DNA of 64,000 bases from Litoribaculum gwangyangense. Lineage in GTDB: Bacteria; Bacteroidota; Bacteroidia; Flavobacteriales; Flavobacteriaceae. Position 1 is the stretch's first letter, and every line of letters begins with the position of its first letter. Where the stretch lies: assembly GCF_039543505.1 (NCBI RefSeq), contig NZ_BAABJW010000002.1:186001-250000 (forward strand). The letters run 5' to 3'. A program made the position numbers and the translations under genes. A model generated the notes under the pieces. That model did no database searches. It saw only the letters and a list, made by a program, of their open reading frames with translations, and was not told where the DNA came from. Below, in pieces: positions 35,050 through 44,465 of this stretch.

Positions 35050-36285
35050 ATGCAAAAACTTAAAGAAGCCAATTTATACCGAAGTGAACTTATTCCCGTT
35101 AGCGGGAAATTAGTGGAGCGTTATAACAAATGCTTGGTGAAACTTGGGTTTACCGAAACCAAGCTTAAAACCTTTTCTATTGATGGTGTTGGTTGGAGTC
35201 CAGAAATAGCAGAGGAAAAGAAAGACAATTACTATCTAAATAATGGCGAAGCCAATCCACATGGTATTATTATTTCGCCTTTACAAAAAGGAAAACCCTT
35301 GTATTTACCGTCTCATACCTTTGATAGGGACTTGATGAAATTCGTTTTTAAAATCCATGGCGAGAAAATAAAGGATATTACCAGAGATTCTGCCATTTGT
35401 TTGGATTTTGACCAAGGCATCGATGCTTTTTATGAGCCTTTGGATGTTTTAAAATATGAAAAAATTACTGTTCATTTTCATTTGATTGATAATCTAGATC
35501 GAATTCAAAAAGAACAATTACAACTGGTGGATAAATTTAATAGGGACCATAATTTTATTGATGAAACCATCCATCAGCAATTGCTTGATTCCGCAAAAAA
35601 ATATGGTGATTTGCGCAACCGTGATTTAGATTTACACGAACTCCAATACACCACCGATTCCTTTTACACCAAAGCTTTTGGTGGAGTTTACGTGTTACGC
35701 GACTTCATTACACCTATTGTGGTTTTTGAGGATGAAACATGGTATAAAGAAGCTATTAAAGACACGAATTACGAGGTATTGATATTTCATATCCATCAGC
35801 CTGAACTCATGGAAAAACTTCGAGACCATGTGATTATTGAACATGATTTAGAAAAAGTGGTCAAAACCAACCGCTACGAGCGCATCAAAAAATATGAAAT
35901 GGCACAATGCTTAAAAGATACCCAACATCCCACTAAAGATATTTTAACTGACCCTATTTTATTTAAAAGTTATTTAAACAAATTGGATATTGAGTCCCGT
36001 AAAAAAGTAATGAGTGTGGAACGTTATTTGGAAAAATTGGAAACCAGTAACGAATTTAAAATTTCTGATATAGTGGACACCAAACTCTTTGAGGCTTTAC
36101 ACGAACCACATTCGTCCTTGGAACCAAAACACCAAGATTTAATTTGGAAATTGTTGGTGAATATTGCTCCAAAGGACGTGTTATTTTGGTATTGGTACGA
36201 TAAAGAAGCCTTTTATGAGGCTTTTAAAACATGGGATGAATCCTTCAAAGATTGGGTTGTTGAAACCATTAGTAACAATATTTAA
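35050..36285 (+). CDS. Large soluble uncharacterised protein (possibly DUF6638)
   Basis: 411 residues without signal peptide or membrane helices. Contains YLPSHTFDRDLMKFVF, an FDQGIDAFYEPLD segment, DRDLDLHELQYTTDSFYTKAFGG split by several charged turns, and a C-terminal WYWYDKEAFYEAF helix. I associate it from memory with DUF6638 but have no functional assignment. It starts 1 base after the NUDIX gene and is tightly coupled to it. Confidence 0.75.
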   Translation: MQKLKEANLYRSELIPVSGKLVERYNKCLVKLGFTETKLKTFSIDGVGWSPEIAEEKKDNYYLNNGEANPHGIIISPLQKGKPLYLPSHTFDRDLMKFVFKIHGEKIKDITRDSAICLDFDQGIDAFYEPLDVLKYEKITVHFHLIDNLDRIQKEQLQLVDKFNRDHNFIDETIHQQLLDSAKKYGDLRNRDLDLHELQYTTDSFYTKAFGGVYVLRDFITPIVVFEDETWYKEAIKDTNYEVLIFHIHQPELMEKLRDHVIIEHDLEKVVKTNRYERIKKYEMAQCLKDTQHPTKDILTDPILFKSYLNKLDIESRKKVMSVERYLEKLETSNEFKISDIVDTKLFEALHEPHSSLEPKHQDLIWKLLVNIAPKDVLFWYWYDKEAFYEAFKTWDESFKDWVVETISNNI

Positions 36286-36329
36286 AAATTATAGACTAAC
36301 TTTATAAAAGTAACCAAAATCCTAAAATC

Positions 36330-36854
36330 ATGACACTAGAGTTAATCATCTTCATCGGTTCGATACTTTTTGGAGCTTTAATATACTTGCGAGAGTCTCA
36401 AGGAAACGGTTTATATCGATTTTTTAATAAACTCATGTATTCTAAAGACTTACAAATGAAACCTACCGATAAAAAAGGATTTGTATATCAGCAAAAATTT
36501 ATTATCAGATTGGTTTTTATCGGATTTTTATTTTTGATAGGAATTCTGGTTACACGATTCTTAATTCCTATAGATATTGCCACCATTTCCATTTTTGCAT
36601 CCATGATTGTGGGTACTTTGGCAGGAACCTATTTAGCAAATTTTATATTTAAATCCAGTGAAGTTATTGATAAAAAAAGTGACTCATTGGAAGATATGGT
36701 TCATGATACTATTGAAAAAGGAAAGGATTTTATTGAAGATTTGAAAACCAAAGATGCCAAAGTGGTTGAAGAAGCTAAAAAAGAAATCAAAAAGCAATCT
36801 GAAACTGAACAAAAAAGTGCTAGGGAACGTTTAAAAGATAAAGGTTTATTATGA
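36330..36854 (+). CDS. Membrane protein with cytoplasmic coiled-coil tail
   Basis: 174 residues. Three hydrophobic segments (about 3-19, 57-76 and 85-108) are followed by a highly charged Lys/Glu helical tail (about 112-174) with many KxxEE-type repeats. Unknown family. The gene overlaps the next one by 4 bases (ATGA), which indicates translational coupling and a probable stoichiometric pair with the 565-residue membrane protein. Confidence 0.8.
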   Translation: MTLELIIFIGSILFGALIYLRESQGNGLYRFFNKLMYSKDLQMKPTDKKGFVYQQKFIIRLVFIGFLFLIGILVTRFLIPIDIATISIFASMIVGTLAGTYLANFIFKSSEVIDKKSDSLEDMVHDTIEKGKDFIEDLKTKDAKVVEEAKKEIKKQSETEQKSARERLKDKGLL

Positions 36855-38548
36855 TTAAAAACTATTGGCGAAAAGGCATAAAGCAAAAAACAATAACCAT
36901 TGTTGTTTTGCTCATTCTACTCATAGCTTTGTTTGTATTGCGAGATGATTATCAACCTGCATTGTTATTCGTTAGAAAATACATTTTTGTTATTATCTTG
37001 AGCGTCATTGTGTTGTTTTTTGGATTACGAAAATTTAGAAGTTCGGCAAGTACAATCGGTAGGCTTGGTATTTTAGGAATACTATTAGTTTTCTTTGGGA
37101 TTTTATATGTGGTGGGTTGGCATTTTAAAATGTACGATTATATGAAAACCTATAATGTGTTTAATCACTTAAATAAAGTTGAAATAAACGAATTACCCTT
37201 AACCCGAAACGAACGCATCCAACCTTTACGCAATATCTTTTCAATGGCTAACGAAAGCGTTGGCGAAACCAAAGATGTGTCGTTACCGCATTTGGTACGC
37301 ATAGGTGATGAAAACAAATGGACCATGGCCATTCAACCGACTGAAAAGTATGTTTGGCAAGGTATGACTGATAATACCGAGGAAGTATTTGCTGTATCTA
37401 GTACTACGCCATTTCCTAGGTTTTCTAGTGAAAATAGAATACCGGTAACCTTTTCCATAGGTGAATCATTAAAATTTAGTAGAAACACTTATAATGCCGT
37501 GGTACAACGGTTTAATTTTTTTCAATTATTTACTATGGAACCCAGCGATACCTATTACATGAAAAACGATACTGGTCAGTGGGTGGAAGTTGTTAGTTTA
37601 ATTAAATGGAAAGGGTTTCTATTTCCGTATCCAACCTTTGGAGGCGTAATGGTTATTGATGCTGGAGAGCATGATTTTAAAGATTATATAGAACGTATTT
37701 TAATTGGTAAAGGAACTTACATAAGTCCCATTGAGATGAAAAACCACCCCTATTTAAACCGTCAAAATACACTGGCCGAAAAAGTATCGCAATTGCAAGC
37801 AGAATCATTAAAGTTTTTAGGTGGGTTTAGCGATCCGCTGCCTTGGAATATGGAAACCGCTGTTAAAATACCAGAAATGCCAAAAGACCAAAATCAGCAA
37901 CCTTATGTAACCGATTTTGATTTCACGGATACCGATACCGATGCTTATAGCGGTTTATATCATTGGTTTGGGTTAGAACCCGTAGGGGATGAGCGTACCA
38001 GTTTAAGTTTTAGTGTCTTTATTCCAGCTGATGGTACCGATAAATTATATTATTACAATCACGCCGCTAAAAAACAAGGTTATGCAGGAGTTTCGGCAAT
38101 GCCATTAAAAGTGAAAGAATCGCGTAAAGAGTACGATTGGACAGCCAATACACCCGTAGAGTTTCGCCCTTATATAAAAAACATAGCCGGAAAAAAGCGC
38201 ATGTTTTTTATGGGAACTGTTTCCTCTATTAGTGATAAGAACACTAAACAATTTGATGGGTCTGCCACTCCAGATTTGGTATTGATTGATAGCGAATACC
38301 GCGATGTGGTTTGGATTGATGTGAAACACCCAAGCCAATGGGATAAAACGGTTTATGATCAATTAAATGAAGCATGGCGAGCCAGTGAAAAAATAGGTTA
38401 TTATTTTGTGGAAGAAACCAAAACTATAGAATTGGGTGAAACGTTTCAAGATTCTATCAATAAAGTTATACTTATTGAGGATGATAAAACCAAATTACTT
38501 GAAAAACTTCAAAAGCAAATTGATTCTTTGAAGGCTGTTGGGAATTAG
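36851..38548 (+). CDS. Membrane protein with large soluble domain
   Basis: 565 residues. Three transmembrane helices at the N-terminus (about 13-32, 37-58 and 72-95) precede a soluble domain of about 460 residues. Recognisable but unassigned stretches are NIFSMANESVGETKDVS, YWKGFLFPYPTF-like text near residue 255, and DTDTDAYSGLYHWFGLEP near 365. A short C-terminal coil (KLLEKLQKQIDSLKAV) ends it. No enzyme motif seen. It is coupled to the preceding membrane gene by a 4-base overlap and appears to be the membrane base of the cluster. Confidence 0.8.
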   Translation: MIKNYWRKGIKQKTITIVVLLILLIALFVLRDDYQPALLFVRKYIFVIILSVIVLFFGLRKFRSSASTIGRLGILGILLVFFGILYVVGWHFKMYDYMKTYNVFNHLNKVEINELPLTRNERIQPLRNIFSMANESVGETKDVSLPHLVRIGDENKWTMAIQPTEKYVWQGMTDNTEEVFAVSSTTPFPRFSSENRIPVTFSIGESLKFSRNTYNAVVQRFNFFQLFTMEPSDTYYMKNDTGQWVEVVSLIKWKGFLFPYPTFGGVMVIDAGEHDFKDYIERILIGKGTYISPIEMKNHPYLNRQNTLAEKVSQLQAESLKFLGGFSDPLPWNMETAVKIPEMPKDQNQQPYVTDFDFTDTDTDAYSGLYHWFGLEPVGDERTSLSFSVFIPADGTDKLYYYNHAAKKQGYAGVSAMPLKVKESRKEYDWTANTPVEFRPYIKNIAGKKRMFFMGTVSSISDKNTKQFDGSATPDLVLIDSEYRDVVWIDVKHPSQWDKTVYDQLNEAWRASEKIGYYFVEETKTIELGETFQDSINKVILIEDDKTKLLEKLQKQIDSLKAVGN

Positions 38549-38549
38549 A

Positions 38550-39050
38550 ATGAAATTTAAATTAATATATATACACTATATTTTCATTCTATTTTTTTCA
38601 TTTTATACATGTTATTTTGATGTAATAACTTTAGACTATTATTATGAAAAATCCAAGTTTATCGATTTGAAATTTATAGACTTTATTTTTTCATTTCAAG
38701 CTTTTAAAATATATTTCTCTTCCTTAGTAATTATTTTTCCAGTTACATCCATTTTTTTCAAGAGTAAAATTAGTTGGATTGTTATTAGTGCGTATTTTTA
38801 TTATTTAATTTTTTTGATTTTATTTTCTTCTGTTGATGAAGATTTGACAGATTTTGACAATATTATTTTTATGCTCATTTTTTTATCAGGGATTTCAATC
38901 CTTTTATTAAGCATGATTTCAGAAAAAATAAGCTATAAGTTTTATAGTATAAAAAAAGACAAATTAATGGGAAGTAGTATAATCTCGTTTACAGTAGGCT
39001 TTTGTTTTGGATTATTTGGGTATTTGTTGAGATTTTTGACTAGTTTTTAA
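38550..39050 (+). CDS. Four-helix membrane protein, unknown
   Basis: 166 residues from the ATG at 38550 (a longer reading from a TTG at 38538 overlaps the previous gene). Very Phe/Ile/Leu-rich with about four transmembrane helices (around residues 6-24, 40-62, 70-88 and 95-113 plus a C-terminal one). Base composition is even more AT-rich than its neighbours. It follows the 565-residue protein by 1 base, but may be an accessory or unrelated passenger. Its stop overlaps that of the convergent GNAT gene by 4 bases. Confidence 0.6.
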   Translation: MKFKLIYIHYIFILFFSFYTCYFDVITLDYYYEKSKFIDLKFIDFIFSFQAFKIYFSSLVIIFPVTSIFFKSKISWIVISAYFYYLIFLILFSSVDEDLTDFDNIIFMLIFLSGISILLLSMISEKISYKFYSIKKDKLMGSSIISFTVGFCFGLFGYLLRFLTSF

Positions 39051-39511
39051 AATACCAACTCCATTTTAATATTACTACGTTTATATGGGCTGTTGGGTTC
39101 TATTGGAAATTCCACAAAACCATATTTTCTGTAAATATAAATAGCGTTTTCCAATTTGGTGTTAGAATAGAGTGTAAGTTTTGGCAACCCGATTTCTTTA
39201 GCAAAATCAATACAGTGTTGCATCAATTGTTGACCAATATGATGCCCGCGATGGTTAAGAGAAACTGCCATTTTTGTAAGTTCAAAAAGACTGCCATCTT
39301 CCCAGGGCATTAAAGCTAGTGTACCAACAATATCATTATTAAGTTTGGCAAAAAAAATATATCCGCCTTTATTAATGATATATTTTTCAGGATTGCTTAA
39401 AACTTCCTCATCAAAGGGTTCCACATAGAATAAGGTTTTTAACCATTCTATATTTAGTTCATAAAAATCTTTTGAATATTGTTTATCAAAACCAATTATT
39501 TCAATGGCCAT
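39047..39511 (-). CDS. GNAT-family N-acetyltransferase
   Basis: 154 residues with the GNAT fold. The acetyl-CoA pyrophosphate-binding motif is seen as VSLNHRGHHIGQQLMQH (consensus Q/RxxGxG/A, here RGHHIG), preceded by FELTKMAV and followed by LYSNTKLENAIYIYRKYGF. Substrate unknown. The start overlaps the end of the formimidoylglutamase-like gene by 11 bases. Confidence 0.9.
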   Translation of the reverse strand: MAIEIIGFDKQYSKDFYELNIEWLKTLFYVEPFDEEVLSNPEKYIINKGGYIFFAKLNNDIVGTLALMPWEDGSLFELTKMAVSLNHRGHHIGQQLMQHCIDFAKEIGLPKLTLYSNTKLENAIYIYRKYGFVEFPIEPNSPYKRSNIKMELVF

Positions 39512-40520
39512 TTGCTTTAATAAAATCGGTTATCAAATAGGCAATAAGCTTACCAATTTGGGTGGCTGTTTTTTTTGTTGGAACAGCTTCACAAATATGC
39601 AAATAGGTAGCATTTTCGTGTGCCGCAAAAAAGTGAAGAAAGCTTCGGGTTTTGTTAACGCTAAATCCACTTGGTGTCATGGCGCTACTAGATATATTTT
39701 CGATAGCATCACAATCTATTTCAATGCCAAAAGTATTATCTGAAACAAAATTTGAAGCCGTTTCTAAGGCATCTTTAAACTTTAATTTGTTTCTTATTTC
39801 TATAGCATCAAACGTATTGTATGCTATATTTTTGAATTTATCTAAGATTTTAAAAATCTTGTCTGAAGTATAATTTTCATGTAATCCAAATATGAAGTAA
39901 TTACTTAAAAATCCTTCCGCGAAAGCGTAACTAAATCCATTACCGCTATGGCGCCCTTCCTCGGCTCTAAAATCGGAATGGGCATCAAAATTTATAACGT
40001 TAATAGGCTTGTTTAAAGCTAAACTCGTACCTTTTATGTTTCCGTAAGCATTGTTATGTCCACCACCAATGATGATTGGTTTTTTGCCAGCCAATACAAT
40101 TTGATAAATTAAATGTGCAACAGAAGCATCCATGGTTTCAACTAATTGTCTCGCTTTTTGAATCTCCTTTTTTTTTGAGGTATTTAATTTCGATATAATT
40201 TCTAACTCATTTGAAAAGTCCAAATGTCCTAATATCAGAACTTTTTTAGCTTGAGTAAATGTATTGTTTTGAATGTTTAACAACACTTTTAACGCAGTTT
40301 CCCAAGCTTTTGAAGTACCAGGTTTACCTAGGTTAGCTAAAACACCAATATCCTCAGGTAAACCTAAAATTACATAGCTAACATCCAAATTTATAAGTTG
40401 TTCGTATATATTGGAAATGCTGGTTAATATTTGAACGTGTTCACCAAATTTGGATTCACCAGAGCGTTTGTTTAATAATTTTTTACGAGTAGTATTGTTG
40501 AATAGAACGAGGTTATCCAT
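39501..40520 (-). CDS. Formimidoylglutamase-like ureohydrolase (arginase superfamily)
   Basis: 339 residues with the binuclear Mn site of the arginase family: GGGHNNAYG, NFDAHSDFR and EIDCDAI. The most probable reaction is N-formimidoyl-L-glutamate to glutamate and formamide (histidine use), but no other hut gene is in the window, and agmatinase or arginase activity cannot be excluded. Its downstream partner is the GNAT gene. Confidence 0.85.
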   Translation of the reverse strand: MDNLVLFNNTTRKKLLNKRSGESKFGEHVQILTSISNIYEQLINLDVSYVILGLPEDIGVLANLGKPGTSKAWETALKVLLNIQNNTFTQAKKVLILGHLDFSNELEIISKLNTSKKKEIQKARQLVETMDASVAHLIYQIVLAGKKPIIIGGGHNNAYGNIKGTSLALNKPINVINFDAHSDFRAEEGRHSGNGFSYAFAEGFLSNYFIFGLHENYTSDKIFKILDKFKNIAYNTFDAIEIRNKLKFKDALETASNFVSDNTFGIEIDCDAIENISSSAMTPSGFSVNKTRSFLHFFAAHENATYLHICEAVPTKKTATQIGKLIAYLITDFIKANGH

Positions 40521-40634
40521 AAAACTAAATAGATTTTGAAATTAAAAGTACGTCATTATTTATTTATAGCATTAAGAAATTAGCATTAAAATTTAAACAA
40601 GAATTAACATTAAAAAAAACAAAAACAAGTAATT

Positions 40635-41519
40635 ATGGAAAACAACAAAAGTAGCATGGGCCTTAAAGTAGCATTGGGCATTGCAGTAGTTTTATTTTTA
40701 GCAACTGGCTTTTATACCATGAATTTGTATTCTAACAGTAAAAAAGTACAACAAGATTTAACTGAAGAAAAACAGTTGGTAATGAATGATTTAAACGCCA
40801 TGGCTAAACAATATGATGAGGCCATCGGTGAGAATGAAGTTGCCAATAAAAATTTGATTGAAGCAAGAGCCAGAATTCAAGGGTTGATAGATTCTTTAAA
40901 AATTTCTGAGACTAACGTTAAAAGCTTGTGGAGATATAAGAGCAAATACTTAGCCCTACAAAAAGAAATGGATGTATTGTTGGCTCAAAATGATTCATTA
41001 AGAGTTGAGAATTCCTATTTAGCAACCTCTTTAGACAGTACACGTGTACGTTTGGAGGAGCGTACTATTTTTACAGATTCATTATTGGTGCAAAACAATG
41101 CCTTGGCAGAAGTAGTATCTGATGCTTCCGTGCTTACAGCAGTAGATTTAAAGGCGTCAGGAGTTATAGTTAGAACTTCAGGAAAAGTTATCCCAACTGA
41201 AAGATCTAGCAGAAGTGATAAAATTAGAATTTGCTTTATAGTAGCTAAAAACAAATTAATTCAAGCTGGCGAGCAAGAATTGTATGTTCAGGTTATAGAC
41301 CCTAAAAACAACACTTTAGGTTTAAATGAACAAGTTACTTTTGGTGAAAAAACACTTAATTATAGTTTGATTAGTAAGTTTAATTATGAAAATGCTAATC
41401 TTAACATCTGTGAGTTTGTAACTCCAAAAGGTGATGCAGATTTTGTAGATGGGCGTTATATTGTTAATGTTTTTAACGAAAAAGATTTAGTTGCTACATC
41501 TGAGTTTACTTTAAAGTAA
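40635..41519 (+). CDS. Membrane-anchored coiled-coil protein, unknown
   Basis: 294 residues: one N-terminal transmembrane helix (about 9-29), a periplasm-facing coiled coil (about 35-160) and a beta-rich C-terminal domain (about 165-294) containing SGKVIPTERSSRSDKIRICF. No known catalytic motif. I recall homologues as conserved hypothetical proteins in Flavobacteriaceae. Single-gene unit ending in a strong terminator. Confidence 0.75.
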   Translation: MENNKSSMGLKVALGIAVVLFLATGFYTMNLYSNSKKVQQDLTEEKQLVMNDLNAMAKQYDEAIGENEVANKNLIEARARIQGLIDSLKISETNVKSLWRYKSKYLALQKEMDVLLAQNDSLRVENSYLATSLDSTRVRLEERTIFTDSLLVQNNALAEVVSDASVLTAVDLKASGVIVRTSGKVIPTERSSRSDKIRICFIVAKNKLIQAGEQELYVQVIDPKNNTLGLNEQVTFGEKTLNYSLISKFNYENANLNICEFVTPKGDADFVDGRYIVNVFNEKDLVATSEFTLK

Positions 41520-41547
41520 AATTTTTAATATAAAACTTAAAAGGAAT

Positions 41548-41578
41548 AAACCTCAAACTTTTTGTTTGAGGTTTTTTT
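41548..41578 (+). terminator. Rho-independent terminator of the coiled-coil membrane protein gene
   Basis: CCTCAAAC (41551-41558), loop TTTTT, GTTTGAGG (41564-41571), flanked by AAA and a T run. Confidence 0.88.
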
Positions 41579-41579
41579 A

Positions 41580-41952
41580 TTATGTTTCATTTCCAGCAAT
41601 TCAGTAATTTAGAAAATCATTTATAATTAAAAAAATTAATTGTTTGAGTATTTATTATATTTATACTTTAAAACATGTATAACTAAAGCCACTAAATCTT
41701 TTAAATGATTTAAAAATTACATCAGGATGAATAATGTTGTTTAAAAAGAATGATTAAAGTTTGATAAATGATACATTTAAACAATCTTATTGGTCTATTG
41801 CAGAACACTTAAAAGATATGTTGGAGATGTTTTAATTTTCGTAATAATTAAAACATCTTTATAAATTTAAAAATAGGTTTTTGTTTTAGGATTGATGTTA
41901 AAAGTAACATTTTCTAAAATGAATATTCTAATGCCATTTAAAAATAATTTTA
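41580..41952. other. AT-rich intergenic region before the Crp/Fnr gene
   Basis: 373 bases with no convincing ORF. The only structure I see is the perfect 12-base inverted repeat at 41826-41857. The rest is homopolymeric AT-rich DNA without a clear Bacteroidota promoter. Confidence 0.6.
41826..41857. promoter_or_regulatory. Perfect 12-base inverted repeat upstream of the Crp/Fnr gene
   Basis: GATGTTTTAATT (41826-41837) pairs with AATTAAAACATC (41846-41857) across an 8-base loop. It ends 95 bases before the regulator's ATG and has no T run after it that would make a typical terminator. Candidate operator or 5' RNA hairpin. Confidence 0.45.
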
Positions 41953-42528
41953 ATGAATTCTACATTAGCTTTAATAAATTCTTTATCTAATACTTGTCCT
42001 GATAGTTTTTCCAAACTAATTGAAATATCGGAATATAGAAAAATTAAATCGGGAACCCAATTGGTAATGCAAGGTGAAATTACTTCAAAAGTATATTTGC
42101 TTATTTCAGGCGTAGTTAGATGTTATTTGATTACGGAATCAGGTAAAGAATATAATAAAACCTTCTATTTAAATGATAGCTTATTCGGTTCTTTAACAGC
42201 ATTAATTCAGAAAAAACCATCCTTATTCATTTTTGAAGCACTAACTGACTGTAAAGTATATGAATTGGAATTTTGTAAATTAATGGAGTTATGTAAAAAA
42301 GATATGCACCTTAATACATTATACACTAAAGTACTAGAAGCTACATATATCAAGTATGAAAAGCGACTTATTGAATTGATTACCTTGGACGCTAAGGCTA
42401 GATATTTAGAATTAAAAAAACAAATCTTGGATGTTGATGACTTAATAACTCAATATCATATTGCTTCTTATTTGGGTATTACACCAGTTCAATTAAGTAG
42501 GATTAGAAAAAAAATTGATCTCTCTTAA
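41953..42528 (+). CDS. Crp/Fnr-family transcriptional regulator
   Basis: 191 residues. The N-terminal cyclic-nucleotide-binding-like barrel (about 20-115) has the pattern IKSGTQLVMQGE...VYLLISGVVRCYLI, without the usual cAMP arginine/serine pair that I could confirm. The C-terminal helix-turn-helix is short (DLITQYHIASYLGITPVQLSRIRKK). This is the Bacteroidota Crp/Fnr subtype; the ligand is unknown. No [Fe-S] cysteine quartet is evident. The gene stands alone between two terminators. Confidence 0.9.
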   Translation: MNSTLALINSLSNTCPDSFSKLIEISEYRKIKSGTQLVMQGEITSKVYLLISGVVRCYLITESGKEYNKTFYLNDSLFGSLTALIQKKPSLFIFEALTDCKVYELEFCKLMELCKKDMHLNTLYTKVLEATYIKYEKRLIELITLDAKARYLELKKQILDVDDLITQYHIASYLGITPVQLSRIRKKIDLS

Positions 42529-42619
42529 CATTTGTTAACCTTTGTTTATTCGTTAAATAATACATTTGCTATGATTTCCTTTTCAAAATTTAAAGGATTG
42601 ATAGCTAACCAACCAAAAA

Positions 42620-42648
42620 AAAACAGGTAAATAATTACCTGTTTTTTT
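42620..42648. terminator. Bidirectional terminator between the Crp/Fnr gene and fumC
   Basis: AAAACAGGTAA (42620-42630), loop ATAA, TTACCTGTTTT (42635-42645), with A's before and T's after, so it can serve both converging genes. Confidence 0.88.
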
Positions 42649-42668
42649 ATTTAAAAAAAGTTTCATTA

Positions 42669-44066
42669 TTACTTTAAACCACCTACCATATCTTCAGGTT
42701 TTACCCATTCATCATATTCATCTGCCGTAACATAGCCTAAATTAACAGCTTCTTGCTTAAGTGTTGTGCCGTTTTTGTGTGCTGTATTGGCAATTTCAGC
42801 AGCTTTGTAATAGCCAATTTTAGTATTTAAAGCAGTTACTAGCATTAAGGAATTGTTTAACAGTTTATTAATTATTTCATTATTTGGTTCAATTCCAACG
42901 GCACAATTAATATCAAAACTCACACAAGCATCTCCAATTAATTGGGCAGATTGCAAAATGTTTGCAGCCATAACAGGTTTAAAAACATTAAGCTCATAAT
43001 GTCCTTGTAAACCACCTACGGCAATGGCTACATCGTTACCTATAACCTGTGCACAAACCATAGTTAAGGCTTCACATTGTGTTGGATTAACCTTTCCAGG
43101 CATGATAGAACTTCCAGGTTCATTTGCAGGAATAATAATTTCGCCAATACCACTTCTCGGTCCAGATGCCATCATTCTAATATCATTTGCAATTTTATTT
43201 AAAGAAACAGCTAATTGCTTTAAGGCCCCATGTGTTTCTACTAAAGCATCATGCGCTGCTAAAGCTTCAAATTTATTCGGTGCCGTAACAAATGGCAATT
43301 CGGTAAACTTAGCTATATATTCTGCAACGCGTTTGCTATAGCCTTTAGGCGTGTTTAGTCCAGTACCAACAGCAGTACCTCCTAATGCTAGTTCGCTTAA
43401 ATGAGGTAAGGTGTTTTCAAGAGCTTTTAAACCATGATCTAATTGTGCAACATAACCTGATATTTCTTGACCTAATGTTAAAGGTGTAGCATCCATAAGA
43501 TGTGTACGACCAATTTTAACCACTTTTTTAAAAGCTTCAGCTTTTTTATGAAGCGTATTTCGCAATTGTGTAACTCCTGGAATAGTTATTTCTACTATTT
43601 TCTTGTAAGCCGCAATATGCATTCCTGTTGGAAAGGTGTCATTCGAAGATTGTGACTTATTAACATCATCGTTGGGCTGAATGACCTTTTCACCTTCACC
43701 AATTATTTTTCCAGCTAGTTGTTGCGCTCTGTTAGCTATAACTTCATTTACATTCATGTTACTTTGGGTTCCAGAACCTGTTTGCCAAATCACTAAGGGA
43801 AATTGGTCATCATGTTTTCCAGCTAAAATTTCATCACAAACTTGAGCTATTAAATCACGTTTTTCAATAGGTAAAACTCCAAGTTCACAATTTGTAAATG
43901 CCGCTGCTTTTTTAAGATATGCAAATCCATAGATTATTTCCAACGGCATAGATGCCGGAGCGCCAATTTTAAAATTATTTCTGGAACGTTCAGTTTGTGC
44001 GCCCCAAAGTTTATCAGCGGGTACTTTAACCTCGCCCATGGTATCTTTTTCTATTCTAAAACTCAT
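42669..44066 (-). CDS. fumC: Fumarate hydratase class II
   Basis: 465 residues, the expected length of the iron-independent fumarase. Motifs GSGTQSNMNVNEV, the catalytic His region NDTFPTGMHIA and RTHLMDATPLTLGQE, and the family signature GSSIMPGKVNPTQCE are all present. It interconverts fumarate and malate in the TCA cycle. A TAACTTTG -7 element lies 25 bases before the start. Confidence 0.97.
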   Translation of the reverse strand: MSFRIEKDTMGEVKVPADKLWGAQTERSRNNFKIGAPASMPLEIIYGFAYLKKAAAFTNCELGVLPIEKRDLIAQVCDEILAGKHDDQFPLVIWQTGSGTQSNMNVNEVIANRAQQLAGKIIGEGEKVIQPNDDVNKSQSSNDTFPTGMHIAAYKKIVEITIPGVTQLRNTLHKKAEAFKKVVKIGRTHLMDATPLTLGQEISGYVAQLDHGLKALENTLPHLSELALGGTAVGTGLNTPKGYSKRVAEYIAKFTELPFVTAPNKFEALAAHDALVETHGALKQLAVSLNKIANDIRMMASGPRSGIGEIIIPANEPGSSIMPGKVNPTQCEALTMVCAQVIGNDVAIAVGGLQGHYELNVFKPVMAANILQSAQLIGDACVSFDINCAVGIEPNNEIINKLLNNSLMLVTALNTKIGYYKAAEIANTAHKNGTTLKQEAVNLGYVTADEYDEWVKPEDMVGGLK

Positions 44067-44090
44067 TTTAAAATGATTTAATTTAAGTTA

Positions 44091-44098
44091 CAAAGTTA
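44091..44098 (-). promoter_or_regulatory. -7 box of fumC
   Basis: The coding strand reads TAACTTTG (TAnnTTTG). Upstream at 18 bases there is TTA rather than TTG. Confidence 0.45.
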
Positions 44099-44211
44099 AT
44101 CGTTTTAATGTTCTTTTAATTATGATATCTGTTAGTTTTACAAGTTTTTTTAAACGATTTTGATATTTTTTTATTTGGTTAAAAACTCTGTTAATAATTT
44201 TAAATTTCATA

Positions 44212-44242
44212 TTGTTTAACACATCTCTTTGCCTTATATTTG
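44212..44242 (+). promoter_or_regulatory. Promoter of the 57-residue membrane protein gene
   Basis: TTG at 44212-44214, 20-base spacer, TATATTTG at 44235-44242, an exact consensus fit. The ATG at 44269 is 26 bases on. Confidence 0.65.
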
Positions 44243-44268
44243 CATTATATTTAAAAAAGATACTGCAT

Positions 44269-44442
44269 ATGTTTGAATTTGACCAATATTTAGGCTTTTT
44301 AGCATTTTTAACCATATTAACAATTGGTTTTTGGTTAATGATATTTTTGTTAACCTTTGTTATACCGTATTGGATCGGAGGTTCTTTAATTGAAAGATTA
44401 AAAGAAATTAGAGAAGAAAAGAAAGCCAAACGTCAATCTTAA
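44269..44442 (+). CDS. Small membrane protein, 57 residues
   Basis: Starts at the ATG at 44269; a longer frame beginning at 44212 would begin inside the promoter and is rejected. One or two hydrophobic segments (about residues 8-37, including ILTIGFWLMIFLLTFVIPYW) are followed by a very basic/acidic helix IERLKEIREEKKAKRQ. I recall short proteins of this kind in Flavobacteriaceae but not a function. Exact promoter before and terminator after make it a self-contained gene. Confidence 0.75.
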   Translation: MFEFDQYLGFLAFLTILTIGFWLMIFLLTFVIPYWIGGSLIERLKEIREEKKAKRQS

Positions 44443-44465
44443 ACATAATTACATATTATAAAATA

